From NCBI GenBank assembly GCA_964406465.1, contig CAYORT010000001.1, forward strand, positions 1 through 64,000: a stretch of 64,000 nt of DNA. Reading direction: 5' to 3'. This document shows positions 36,042 through 44,770 of the stretch, in pieces. The notes under the pieces were generated by a model, which was given only the letters and a program-made list of their open reading frames with translations, ran no database searches and was not told the origin of the DNA. The position numbers and the translations under genes are program-made. Position 1 is the first letter of the stretch, and each line of letters begins with the position of its first letter. Source of the DNA: JAHEZL01 sp964406465. Lineage in GTDB: Bacteria; Bacteroidota; Bacteroidia; Flavobacteriales_C; GCA-002722245.

Positions 36042-37583
36042 TTACCCTGCCCAGCTGCCTCTATCCAGACTTCTATATTGAATGGCTTCTGCAAGATGTT
36101 GTTGTTGTATTTTTTCCGATCCATCTAAATCGGCTATAGTTCGCGAAACCTTTAATATTCTGTCGTAAGCTCTGGCCGATAAATCCAAGCGCTCCATAGC
36201 CGTTTTTAAAAGTGTTTTACAGGTGGAATCCAAACTTCCAAAATTCTTCAAGTGCCGTGGCTGCATCTGTGCATTGCAGTGCACTCCTTCATCATCGGCG
36301 TACCTTAGTTGCTGAATGTCGCGTGCCTTAATTACTCGGTCTCTAATGCTTAAGCTGTCTTCTGTAGTGCGTTGCACAGTGAGTTCATCAAAGGTCACGG
36401 GAGTTACTTCTACATGTAAGTCGATGCGGTCCATCATGGGTCCCGAAATTTTATTTAGGTATCGCTGCACATCGCCTGGATTGCAAACGCATTCTTTATC
36501 GGGGTGGTTGTAGAAGCCACACGGACAGGGGTTCATTGAAGCAATCATCATGAATGAAGCAGGATATTGCACATCGAATTTTGCTCGAGAAATACTTACC
36601 ACCCGGTCTTCTAATGGCTGGCGCATCACTTCTAATGCCGTTCTTTTGAACTCGGGCAATTCATCTAAAAATAGAACCCCATTGTGCGCCAACGATATTT
36701 CTCCAGGTTTAGGGAAAGTGCCTCCACCCACCAACGCTACATCTGAAATGGTGTGATGTGGATTTCGAAAAGGCCGCAGCGAAACCAATCCGCGCTTGCC
36801 ATTCAACTTGCCTGCTACCGAATGAATTTTTGTGGTTTCTAAAGCTTCGTGCAAACTAAGTGGAGGCAGAATGGTAGGCAATCGTTTGGCGAGCATGGTT
36901 TTTCCGGCGCCAGGTGGACCAATTAAAATCACGTTATGGCCACCTGCGGCCGCAATTTCTAATGCCCGCTTTACATTTTCTTGTCCGCGAACTTCATTGA
37001 AATCAAATTCTACAGCACTTTGCTCACCCAAAAAATGTAATCGCGTGTCAAAGAGCATCGGCGCTTTGCGTTCACTTTTCATCACAAAGAAGTCGATTAC
37101 TTCTTTGATGTTCTTCATGGGGTAAACCTCTAATTGATCCACAATGGCTGCCTCCTCGCCATTTTCATCTGGAAGAATGATTCCTTTAAAGCCCATTTGT
37201 CGGGCCTTAATGGCGATGGGTAAAACTCCCTTAACAGGCTGTAAGGTTCCGTCTAGGCTTAATTCTCCTAAAAGAATATACTTATCTAATTCATCGGTTT
37301 CAATCTGTTCAGAGGCGGCTAAAATTCCCAGCGCAATGGTTAAATCGTAAGAAGAGCCCTCTTTTTTAATATCGGCGGGGGCCATATTGATAACGATTTT
37401 CTTTCCTGGAATTCGATAGCCCGAATTTTTGAGGGCCGTTTCTATGCGCATTTTACTTTCTTTTACGGCGTTGTCGGGGAGACCCACCAAGTAAAATTTC
37501 GACCCTGCAGATACGCTTACTTCAACAGTAATAACGGTAGCATCTATACCGGTGACAGTGCACCCATAGCTTTTGACCAACAT
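36042..37583 (-). CDS. YifB/ComM family Mg-chelatase-like AAA+ ATPase
   Basis: A 513-residue protein with the three-part layout of YifB/ComM. An N-terminal S5-fold ChlI-like domain (1-175) is followed by an AAA+ domain with Walker A G-P-P-G-A-G-K-T (about 222-229) and Walker B V-L-F-L-D-E-L-P. A zinc-type cysteine set, N-P-C-P-C-G-F-Y-N-H-P-D-K-E-C, and a C-terminal helical domain complete it. ComM is a hexameric helicase that extends branch migration during natural transformation. Whether this organism is competent cannot be judged from the window. Confidence 0.93.
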   Translation of the reverse strand: MLVKSYGCTVTGIDATVITVEVSVSAGSKFYLVGLPDNAVKESKMRIETALKNSGYRIPGKKIVINMAPADIKKEGSSYDLTIALGILAASEQIETDELDKYILLGELSLDGTLQPVKGVLPIAIKARQMGFKGIILPDENGEEAAIVDQLEVYPMKNIKEVIDFFVMKSERKAPMLFDTRLHFLGEQSAVEFDFNEVRGQENVKRALEIAAAGGHNVILIGPPGAGKTMLAKRLPTILPPLSLHEALETTKIHSVAGKLNGKRGLVSLRPFRNPHHTISDVALVGGGTFPKPGEISLAHNGVLFLDELPEFKRTALEVMRQPLEDRVVSISRAKFDVQYPASFMMIASMNPCPCGFYNHPDKECVCNPGDVQRYLNKISGPMMDRIDLHVEVTPVTFDELTVQRTTEDSLSIRDRVIKARDIQQLRYADDEGVHCNAQMQPRHLKNFGSLDSTCKTLLKTAMERLDLSARAYDRILKVSRTIADLDGSEKIQQQHLAEAIQYRSLDRGSWAG

Positions 37584-37694
37584 AAAAATGAAATTTGTTT
37601 TTGTTTAGTTAGGCCGCTAATTTAATCTTTTCGAAAAATATTGGCGCAAGATTTGTTTCTTTTTTGTTACTTTTAATCAATAAAATTTATCTGC

Positions 37695-38126
37695 ATGACA
37701 AGAATTTTACTTTCATTTCTTCTGTTAGGCTTGCCCTTTATGATGAAATCGCAAACTCAAAGTTTGAACTGTTTTGAGAAATACGCTAAGAAATTTGAAG
37801 AAAGAGGTGCAAACGTTGTAGAAGACGGATGGCATTTAGATATCATTATTACCATAAGAAAAGGTAGTACAGCCGAGTGTGTGCCTGGCAAGGTTAAGGT
37901 GGAGAACGGAAAGATCGTTGCTATCTACCGCCAGTTTTCAGATGGTACCTACGAAGAAACTCCAATGAAGAAGAATTACAAAGACAATCCCGATTTCACT
38001 ATTATCGACGGTATGTCGAAATCGGTTTTAACCATCGACGATGAGGTTATCAATGTATTTTTTCCAAAGCACATCAAGCCACCAAAAAAACAGTTTAAGG
38101 CTGCTGCTGATCCAGATAACCTATAA
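37695..38126 (+). CDS. Secreted protein of unknown function
   Basis: A 143-residue protein with a signal peptide (cleavage near K-S-Q) and two cysteines in the mature part (N-C-F-E-K and A-E-C-V-P). I recognise no family. The central part is strand-rich and begins with F-E-K-Y-A-K-K-F-E-E-R-G-A; the C terminus is rich in proline and lysine. A strong terminator follows, so it is probably transcribed alone; it diverges from the YifB-like gene. Confidence 0.7.
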   Translation: MTRILLSFLLLGLPFMMKSQTQSLNCFEKYAKKFEERGANVVEDGWHLDIIITIRKGSTAECVPGKVKVENGKIVAIYRQFSDGTYEETPMKKNYKDNPDFTIIDGMSKSVLTIDDEVINVFFPKHIKPPKKQFKAAADPDNL

Positions 38127-38149
38127 TAAGGTTATAAAGTATAAAGTTT

Positions 38150-38186
38150 AAGGTCTAAGGTTTTCGCCTTAGACCTTTAATTTTTT
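38150..38186 (+). terminator. Rho-independent terminator after the secreted-protein gene
   Basis: AAGGTCTAAGG (38150-38160) pairs with CCTTAGACCTT (38167-38177) over a 6-base loop, followed by TAATTTTTT. It separates the small gene from the following nitronate monooxygenase-like gene. Confidence 0.8.
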
Positions 38187-38199
38187 AAAAAATATAGAA

Positions 38200-39150
38200 A
38201 TGAGTAATTCACAAGATTTTTGCAAAAGTTTAGGTATTGATTATCCTATCATCATGGCGCCCATGTTTTTGGTGTCGAACACAAAGATGATCGTGGCTGC
38301 ACTGGAGAGTGGTATTACTGCTGCTTTTCCTGCGTTGAACTACCGCACCGATGAGGAATTTAGAAAGGCTATTACAGAAATTAGAAGTAAAACCAATAAG
38401 CCTTTTGGTGTGAATCTCATTGTAAATAAATCGAATTTTAAGTTAGATGCTCAACTAAAAACTTGTCTCGAACTTAAAGTAAACTTTATTATTACGTCAC
38501 TAGGGAGTCCCGAAGAAGTAATAAGAAGTTGCAAACCGCTTGGCATTAAGGTGTATTGTGATGTTGTTGATTTAAAATATGCTCAGAAAGTGGAGGCTTT
38601 AGGTGCCGATGGATTGATTGCTGTGAATGCCAATGCTGGTGGTCATGCCGGTGATACAAAGCCCGAAGTGTTGATTCCATTGTTAAAGCAACATTGTAAG
38701 ATACCGGTGATTTCTGCAGGTGGAGTTGCAACTCACGAAGAATATAAGAGAATGTTAGAGTTGGGAGCCGATGCCTTATCTATAGGCACTGTATTCATAG
38801 CCACAGAAGAATGTGATGTTTCACAAGAGTATAAAAATGCGCTTATTCAGTATGACGCTAAAGACATTATTAAAACGACTAAGCTTTCGGGTTCTGCTTT
38901 AACGGTAATCAATACGCCCTATGTGCAAAGTATTGGCAGTGAAGCCACGTGGTTGGAGAAGTTGATGAAGAAGAGCAAAACTCTTAAGAAGTATATTAAG
39001 TTATTTATTGCTGTGCGTGGAATGAAAAAAATTGAGAAGGCAGCTTTTGGCGCTACCTATCAAACATTTTGGTGTGCGGGTCCGAGTATCGAACATGTGC
39101 ATAAGATAAGACCGGTTAAGGAGATAGTTAAAGAGATTACAGGGAATTAA
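38200..39150 (+). CDS. Nitronate monooxygenase family (2-nitropropane dioxygenase-like) flavoprotein
   Basis: A 316-residue TIM-barrel FMN enzyme. The opening C-K-S-L-G-I-D-Y-P-I-I-M-A-P-M-F, the N-A-N-A-G-G-H-A-G-D loop, P-V-I-S-A-G-G-V and G-A-D-A-L-S-I-G-T-V-F-I-A-T-E-E are family signatures. Members oxidise alkyl nitronates or act as enoyl reductases of the FabK type. The H-A-G-D loop fits nitronate monooxygenases; the exact substrate remains open. Its stop is three bases from that of the convergent dsbD gene. Confidence 0.85.
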   Translation: MSNSQDFCKSLGIDYPIIMAPMFLVSNTKMIVAALESGITAAFPALNYRTDEEFRKAITEIRSKTNKPFGVNLIVNKSNFKLDAQLKTCLELKVNFIITSLGSPEEVIRSCKPLGIKVYCDVVDLKYAQKVEALGADGLIAVNANAGGHAGDTKPEVLIPLLKQHCKIPVISAGGVATHEEYKRMLELGADALSIGTVFIATEECDVSQEYKNALIQYDAKDIIKTTKLSGSALTVINTPYVQSIGSEATWLEKLMKKSKTLKKYIKLFIAVRGMKKIEKAAFGATYQTFWCAGPSIEHVHKIRPVKEIVKEITGN

Positions 39151-39153
39151 CGT

Positions 39154-41259
39154 CTATTTAGCGAAATATTTCTCTTTTCCTTCCTTTAGAAAATCCAAGA
39201 AGAAACCGACCGATTTTGCTTTATCGTAAGAAATAGGATTGTTGAGCAACTGCTCGTTATTGTCCATTAAAACATAGAAAGGTTGAGCATTAAAATCGAA
39301 CCAACATTTCTCAATATCAGCATTTTTTTTCGCCAAAGTGGTAATTAATTTGCCATCTAATTTTGAGATGTATTGTTCTTCTTTAGGAAGTTTAATGGTT
39401 CTTTCATCCACATACAGAGAGATCACGATGTAATCTTCTTTCAAAATCTTTAATACTTCTGGCTCAGTCCAAACATTATCTTCAATTTTTCTACAGTTGG
39501 GACAACCCAATCCGGTGAAGTCTAATAACACTGGTTTACCCAGTTGTTCCGCCACCGCCATTCCTTCTTCGTAATCGAAATAAGCATTGATGCCCAGCGG
39601 AGCATGAAGAATATCACTGTATTTAGCGTTGTTGTGTGTGACATCGCTTTCTTTTTGTAAAATATTAAAATCGTGGGTACTCATTGGAGGTATAAATCCG
39701 CTCAAAAATTTAAGTGGAGCGCCAAATAAACCTGGAATTAAATAGAACACGAAGGAGAAAACCGATATTACCAATCCTAATCTGAAAACAGAAATTTTCT
39801 TCACTTCAGCATCATGAGAAAATTTTATCCAATCCAATAGATATGCTCCCAGCAAAGAGAAGATCACAATCCATAATGCGATAAAAATATCTCTGTCTAA
39901 AATTCCCCAATGTTCTGTTAAATCGGCTGTGCTTAAAAATTTCATTGCTAAGGCCAATTCTAAAAACCCGAAAACTATTTTAACCGAGTTCAGCCATCCG
40001 CCCGATTTTGGCAAGGCGCGCATCAAAGTAGGGAAAAAAGCAAATAATGTGAAAGGGATGGCTAAAGCAGTTGAAAATCCAAGCATTCCAATCAACGGCG
40101 TTAATAATTCACCTTCAGAAGCTTGAAGCAGTAAACTTCCGGCAATAGGACCAGTACAAGAAAATGAGACCAAAACGGTGGTCATGGCCATGAAGAACAC
40201 GCCAACATAACCTCCTTTATCAGAATTTTTATCGGCTACATCTATCCATCTTCTTGGTAATGTAATTTCAAATAAGCCAAAGAATGAAGCAGCGAAAACG
40301 ATGAAAATAACAAAGAAAATAAGGTTAGGAACCCAGTGAGTAGCCAATAAATTCGCTGCGTCACCGCCAAAAGCTAAACTAAATAAGGTGCCAATTAAGC
40401 AGAATATAGCAATGATAGAAAAACCAAAAAACGCAGCTTTCGACCTTCCATGTTTCTTCGATTCGGCATCATTTAAAAAGAAAGAAACCGTCATTGGAAT
40501 CATTGGGAATACACAAGGAGTAAGCAAAGCAAAGATTCCTGCGCCAAAAGCTAACAAAAATAACCACCAGTTTGATTCGTCTTTTGTTTCTGAGTATTTA
40601 ATGTTGCAGGGTTTGTCTTTGAAGGAGTATTTGGCAATATTTAATTTGGTAATACTTAGATCCTTTTTTATAGTGTCTTGAGGTATACCCATACCACCTG
40701 TAAATGTTGTATCCTTATCGATATTCTTTGGAGCAATAGTCACAACGCCTTTCATTGTGGGTTCAATCTTAACGCCAGTATTGTTCTCTACTTTTTTAGG
40801 TGTACAAGCAGCACTTCCACTTAATTTAAAAACATGTGAAATTTCATCCGGAGGCAAACAATTTCCATCTGATTGGCAACAAGCCCATTCTACTTTAGTA
40901 TTGATGTTTACTTCTTTTTCGTTGATTAAATGAACATTCTGAATAAATTCAACATCACCTTCATGGTAAGTGATATTCACCTTAAAACCTTCATCGAAAG
41001 CGGTATGGCCTTTTGGTTCTTGCACACCTCCAACAAGTTGATAATCTCCTTTAGATACGGTGAAAATAGTAGGTAACGGACCTTCAGGAACTACTTGAGA
41101 ATAAATGTGCCAAGTCTTGTCGATATGCGCATGCCAAATCAGTTGGTAGTCGCAATCAGATACCTTTTTAATGTCGAAATCCCATTTAACCGGACTTTTT
41201 TGTCCGTAAATGAGATTCGAAAAAAATATAAGAAGTATTGCTATTTTGAAGTGTTTCAT
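39154..41259 (-). CDS. DsbD-family thiol:disulfide interchange protein
   Basis: A 701-residue protein. A signal peptide (1-19) precedes a periplasmic DsbD-alpha-like domain (about 20-165, with C-C-Q-S-D-G-N-C). The central membrane domain of about eight helices holds the L-T-P-C-V-F-P-M and S-F-S-C-T-G-P-I cysteines that carry electrons across the membrane. A thioredoxin-like C-terminal domain has C586-P-N-C589 in place of the usual C-G-x-C. It should pass reducing power from cytoplasmic thioredoxin to periplasmic proteins such as cytochrome c maturation factors. A small conserved gene lies upstream. Confidence 0.9.
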   Translation of the reverse strand: MKHFKIAILLIFFSNLIYGQKSPVKWDFDIKKVSDCDYQLIWHAHIDKTWHIYSQVVPEGPLPTIFTVSKGDYQLVGGVQEPKGHTAFDEGFKVNITYHEGDVEFIQNVHLINEKEVNINTKVEWACCQSDGNCLPPDEISHVFKLSGSAACTPKKVENNTGVKIEPTMKGVVTIAPKNIDKDTTFTGGMGIPQDTIKKDLSITKLNIAKYSFKDKPCNIKYSETKDESNWWLFLLAFGAGIFALLTPCVFPMIPMTVSFFLNDAESKKHGRSKAAFFGFSIIAIFCLIGTLFSLAFGGDAANLLATHWVPNLIFFVIFIVFAASFFGLFEITLPRRWIDVADKNSDKGGYVGVFFMAMTTVLVSFSCTGPIAGSLLLQASEGELLTPLIGMLGFSTALAIPFTLFAFFPTLMRALPKSGGWLNSVKIVFGFLELALAMKFLSTADLTEHWGILDRDIFIALWIVIFSLLGAYLLDWIKFSHDAEVKKISVFRLGLVISVFSFVFYLIPGLFGAPLKFLSGFIPPMSTHDFNILQKESDVTHNNAKYSDILHAPLGINAYFDYEEGMAVAEQLGKPVLLDFTGLGCPNCRKIEDNVWTEPEVLKILKEDYIVISLYVDERTIKLPKEEQYISKLDGKLITTLAKKNADIEKCWFDFNAQPFYVLMDNNEQLLNNPISYDKAKSVGFFLDFLKEGKEKYFAK

Positions 41260-41333
41260 GCTTAATAATTCACAAAATCTATGGAAGTAAATATAAGCAA
41301 GAACATACGTGAGGCGAATTAAAATAGGTTAAA

Positions 41334-41648
41334 TTAGAACAAGCCTATCTTGTAAATTGAACAAATTGGAATAAGAACCTCACCTTTCAACGACACCGTT
41401 TTTTCAGTAACTGCCCAAATAGTAGCTTCTACTTTGTATCGGTTTCCATTGTATGATTTAAAGAAAATTTTAACGTTTGATTTAGCGCTTGCACCAACAG
41501 CTTCGGCTCTTTTAAGATCGATTCCTCTTTGTAAAATCTCTTGTTTGTCGGTAAGTACGTCTTCTGTGCTAAAACGCAACAACTTCACTTGTTCTTTATC
41601 AATCGCTTGAGCGCTTGGTATTCCTGAGGGCATTTTACTTGTTGACAT
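41334..41648 (-). CDS. Small uncharacterised protein
   Basis: A 104-residue cytoplasmic protein. I use the ATG at 41648 (M-S-T-S-K-M-P-S-G-I-P-S), because the upstream extension to 41768 has an unrelated, basic and hydrophobic composition and overlaps the neighbouring gene. The strand-rich centre with K-I-F-F-K-S-Y-N-G-N-R-Y-K-V-E-A-T-I-W-A-V-T has a compact fold but no family that I recognise. It lies 52 bases after the preceding gene and 74 before dsbD on the same strand. Confidence 0.6.
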   Translation of the reverse strand: MSTSKMPSGIPSAQAIDKEQVKLLRFSTEDVLTDKQEILQRGIDLKRAEAVGASAKSNVKIFFKSYNGNRYKVEATIWAVTEKTVSLKGEVLIPICSIYKIGLF

Positions 41649-41700
41649 ATTCGTGATTTTTTTGGTCCTTAATAGTAAATATAAAAAAAATATAGACCGA

Positions 41701-42192
41701 TTATACTTTAGCAGATTGAATTTGTTTCTGTACCACTGCACATAATTCCTTAGCCTTCTGAGAACCAATACAATATTTTAATCCGTCTCTATCGGTAAGC
41801 AGCACGGCCTCGCTACCTTTTGTAAAGAATTTGATGGTTCCTTTTAAATGTAAATTGTACACTGCTCTATGTAGCACAAAGCGAGGATATTTAGTCACTT
41901 CGGCACTTACGATGGAATTTAAATCAATTTTTACTCTTCTCGACATCCAAAAACCATCTAGAACTAAGCTGCCATTGGTAACAACAGTGCTGATGTGTAA
42001 AACAAAAACGAGCAATCCCGAGATGGCTAAAGCGGCTATACCAAGTATGAAAAACAGCCCTTTCGTTTCGTCATCGGCATCAGAAAATCGATACAAAGAA
42101 AAACAGCCCATGGCAATTACCAAACGAATAAGTAAATGCATTTTGTTGGTGCCCAGGTATTGTTTTTCCTCAAATAGATTGTTTTCCTCCAT
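41701..42192 (-). CDS. Membrane protein with PH-like C-terminal domain
   Basis: A 163-residue protein starting at the ATG at 42192 (M-E-E-N-N-L-F-E-E-K); a longer frame reaches into tilS and is unlikely. Two membrane helices lie at about residues 20-35 and 45-70. A cytoplasmic strand-rich segment follows (S-R-R-V-K-I-D-L-N-S-I-V-S-A-E-V, K-F-F-T-K-G-S-E-A-V-L-L-T-D-R-D-G-L-K-Y), resembling bacterial pleckstrin-homology domains. No function is known. It begins four bases after tilS ends. Confidence 0.65.
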   Translation of the reverse strand: MEENNLFEEKQYLGTNKMHLLIRLVIAMGCFSLYRFSDADDETKGLFFILGIAALAISGLLVFVLHISTVVTNGSLVLDGFWMSRRVKIDLNSIVSAEVTKYPRFVLHRAVYNLHLKGTIKFFTKGSEAVLLTDRDGLKYCIGSQKAKELCAVVQKQIQSAKV

Positions 42193-42196
42193 AGAA

Positions 42197-43468
42197 TTAT
42201 TTCGCGTGTGCAAGATAAACTTTTTTTGTCTTTTCACCAATCGCAAATCGCTGATCAACGCGATGACCAATTACCCACACAATGTCATTTCCCGATTCCA
42301 AAATCCAGGTGTTTTCTTTTTCAAGAAGCGAGAATTTTTGATTGATAAAGAAATCGCTAAGCTTCATTTTGCCTCTCATGCCAAAGGGAATAAACCAGTC
42401 GCCTTGTCTCCATTTGCGAATTTTTAACGGAAATTGAAGTGTAGAATAGTCGAGTTGGGCTAAGTTTTTATCTTTAAGTATTTTGTGTGTCTTTGCTAAT
42501 TTCACTAAGGTTTTAAGCTTAATGGGTGAGTGAATGGATTCACCTTCATGCAAAAGAATTTCTTCTTCATTGTCGTTTAGCGGACTCAAAATCCATTCAT
42601 TTCTGTTTTTGATTAGGCGGCAATTTTTGCCTTTGAAAATTTTGCCAGAATCAATTTTGTCCTTGGAAACTACTTTGTGAATGTTATCGTGGGTGAATCC
42701 GAAATCATATAAAATCTCGCTTAACAGCGCCAGTTGGCTTGGGTCCTTACTCACTTTAAATTTCCAGCCACCATCAAAGGCAGCTTTTATTAAGAATTCA
42801 CTTTTTGCTTTTTCAAAAACCACTTGCACATTGTTTAAGCGCATTCGGCTGTTGGCAAAGGTGTTTAGTAAGGAAGGATTGATTTCTTTAAGCGCCGGAA
42901 CCACCTGGTGTCGAATTTTATTGCGCGCATACTTGTCTTCGGCATTGCTGGCATCTTCCCTCCATTTCAATTGGTGCTTACTCGCGTAATTTTCAATGTC
43001 TTTTCTGTTGTATTTAAGAAGTGGTCGAACAACATTTTCTTTCACTGCATTCATCGCTGTTAAGCCCGAAATACCAGTGCCTCGCGTAAGATTAATGAGT
43101 ACTGTTTCAAACTGATCATCGGCGTGATGAGCAACCGCAATTTTGGTAAATTTATGTTCTTTGGCAAGTTGATAAAACCACTTATATCGCAGTTCTCGTG
43201 CGGCCATTTGGGTAGAAAGCGAATTGTCTTTCGCGAATTTTTTGGTGCTGAATTTTTTTGTGAAACATTCAATTTTGTATGTTTTTGCCAATTTGATGAC
43301 AAAGGCCTCATCGCCATCTGATTCTTTACCTCGCAAGGAAAAATTACAGTGAGCAACAGCAATTTTCGCACCTAATTTGTGCAGTAAATGTAGCAAAACA
43401 ACAGAGTCTATTCCGCCACTTACAGCTACCAAAATCGAATCTTTTTTATGTATTGAATCTATTTTCAT
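42197..43468 (-). CDS. tilS: tRNA(Ile)-lysidine synthase TilS
   Basis: A 423-residue PP-loop ATPase. S-G-G-I-D-S at residues 17-22 binds ATP, and the V-A-H-C-N-F-S-L-R-G, M-A-A-R-E-L-R-Y-K-W-F and A-H-H-A-D-D-Q-F-E-T motifs are those of TilS. A TilS-type C-terminal domain follows (F-P-L-K-I-R-K-W-R-Q-G-D-W-F-I-P-F-G). It converts C34 of the CAU-anticodon isoleucine tRNA to lysidine so that AUA is read as isoleucine, an essential step. Its start overlaps the pabB stop by one base. Confidence 0.95.
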   Translation of the reverse strand: MKIDSIHKKDSILVAVSGGIDSVVLLHLLHKLGAKIAVAHCNFSLRGKESDGDEAFVIKLAKTYKIECFTKKFSTKKFAKDNSLSTQMAARELRYKWFYQLAKEHKFTKIAVAHHADDQFETVLINLTRGTGISGLTAMNAVKENVVRPLLKYNRKDIENYASKHQLKWREDASNAEDKYARNKIRHQVVPALKEINPSLLNTFANSRMRLNNVQVVFEKAKSEFLIKAAFDGGWKFKVSKDPSQLALLSEILYDFGFTHDNIHKVVSKDKIDSGKIFKGKNCRLIKNRNEWILSPLNDNEEEILLHEGESIHSPIKLKTLVKLAKTHKILKDKNLAQLDYSTLQFPLKIRKWRQGDWFIPFGMRGKMKLSDFFINQKFSLLEKENTWILESGNDIVWVIGHRVDQRFAIGEKTKKVYLAHAK

Positions 43469-44739
43469 TATTGTAATACTTCTTTTAGAACAGCGGCCTT
43501 AAGTAAGCATTCTTGATATTCTTGTTCTGCGTCGCAATGCGCAGTGATGGCACTGCCTACACACAAAGATAAATAGTGCTTTTGTGCATCGTACACTAAG
43601 CTTCTTATCACCACATTGAAGTCGAAATTTTGCTCTTGATCAATATAACCTACTGCTCCCGAGAAAATGCCTCTCTTCATGCTTTCATATTCCTCTATCA
43701 ATTTCATTGCGCTAACTTTTGGTGCGCCTGTCATGGAGCCCATGGGAAAGCATTTTTTAATGATTTCGATAGCAGGTATTGTCTCGCTTATTTCGCACGA
43801 AACGGTTGAAATCATTTGGTGCCATTGTGAGAAAGTATGCACTTTAAATAATTCTTCCACTTTCACGCTTCCATCATTGGCTATGGTTGAAAGATCGTTG
43901 CGCACCAAATCTACGATCATTACATTTTCACTTCTTTCCTTCGCGCTTTCAAACAATTGCTTTTTTATTTTATCGTCTTCGCTAGCATTTGCGCCCCTTT
44001 TGGCTGTTCCTTTGATGGGTTGTGAGAGCACTTTATTGCCTTCTTTTTTAAGGAATCTTTCGGGAGATACAGAAAGCAAATATTGCTCATTCATCTTCAA
44101 AAAACAGGCAAAGGGTGTTGGTGATTTTTGCAAGAGTTTGCTAAATGTTTCAAGTGGATTTATGATTGTATTTTCTGCGTAGAATTCCTGACAGAAATTT
44201 ACTTCATAAATGTCGCCGCGATGAATATGTTGTTTTAGTTTGTTTACCGCTTCTATGTATTCTTCTTTGTCTATTCTAGCCTCTAAATGGATAGAACTTA
44301 TCTTGTTCCTTGCGGTTGAGTTAGCGGCAATATTATTCACGAAATTTTGCACGAAATCCTCATCCTCCTCGAAATATTTTAAGCACAGACTGGTGGCTGC
44401 AATTTCTACAATCAATATAGGTTGAAAAAAGAAGTAATCGGCGATGTTGGTGTGATCGATATTTTGAGAATTTAAGGCTTCAATTTCATTTTTAAGGTCG
44501 TATGAAAAATAGCCAAAAATTTGATCTGAGTTTGACTTTAATTTCTCAATTTCAATAAAGGCATTTCCAGCTTTGCCCGAAACCATTTTTTTGTTGCCAA
44601 AGGCGTATAAAGTTTTAAATCCTTCGCCTATTTGCAAAGGATTTAAAACTGCAGAGAATTGAATATTCGCAGCAAATTGCAGTAGGGAAGTGAAATCGCT
44701 ACTGTATTTAAAACTGATGATTTTTTCTTTTCTCTTCAA
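43468..44739 (-). CDS. pabB: Aminodeoxychorismate synthase component I (PabB)
   Basis: A 423-residue chorismate-binding enzyme. The motif Q-P-I-K-G-T-A-K-R-G places a lysine where anthranilate synthase (TrpE) has alanine; that lysine attacks C2 of chorismate in PabB. Other signatures are F-C-Q-E-F-Y-A-E, D-L-V-R-N-D-L-S, H-Q-M-I-S-T-V and M-G-S-M-T-G-A-P-K. It makes 4-amino-4-deoxychorismate for folate, with a glutamine amidotransferase (PabA) encoded elsewhere. TrpE or isochorismate synthase is less likely because of the lysine and the length. It sits one base into tilS. Confidence 0.9.
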   Translation of the reverse strand: MKRKEKIISFKYSSDFTSLLQFAANIQFSAVLNPLQIGEGFKTLYAFGNKKMVSGKAGNAFIEIEKLKSNSDQIFGYFSYDLKNEIEALNSQNIDHTNIADYFFFQPILIVEIAATSLCLKYFEEDEDFVQNFVNNIAANSTARNKISSIHLEARIDKEEYIEAVNKLKQHIHRGDIYEVNFCQEFYAENTIINPLETFSKLLQKSPTPFACFLKMNEQYLLSVSPERFLKKEGNKVLSQPIKGTAKRGANASEDDKIKKQLFESAKERSENVMIVDLVRNDLSTIANDGSVKVEELFKVHTFSQWHQMISTVSCEISETIPAIEIIKKCFPMGSMTGAPKVSAMKLIEEYESMKRGIFSGAVGYIDQEQNFDFNVVIRSLVYDAQKHYLSLCVGSAITAHCDAEQEYQECLLKAAVLKEVLQ

Positions 44740-44770
44740 GGCCTTTCAATAAGGCCCAAAAATACATTAA

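Noticed and set aside
41831..42427. 198-codon plus-strand frame
   Set aside because: It is opposite the PH-like gene and the end of tilS, both of which have recognisable protein features.
43667..44182. 171-codon plus-strand frame
   Set aside because: It is opposite pabB, whose catalytic motifs are intact; the antisense product has no recognisable motif.
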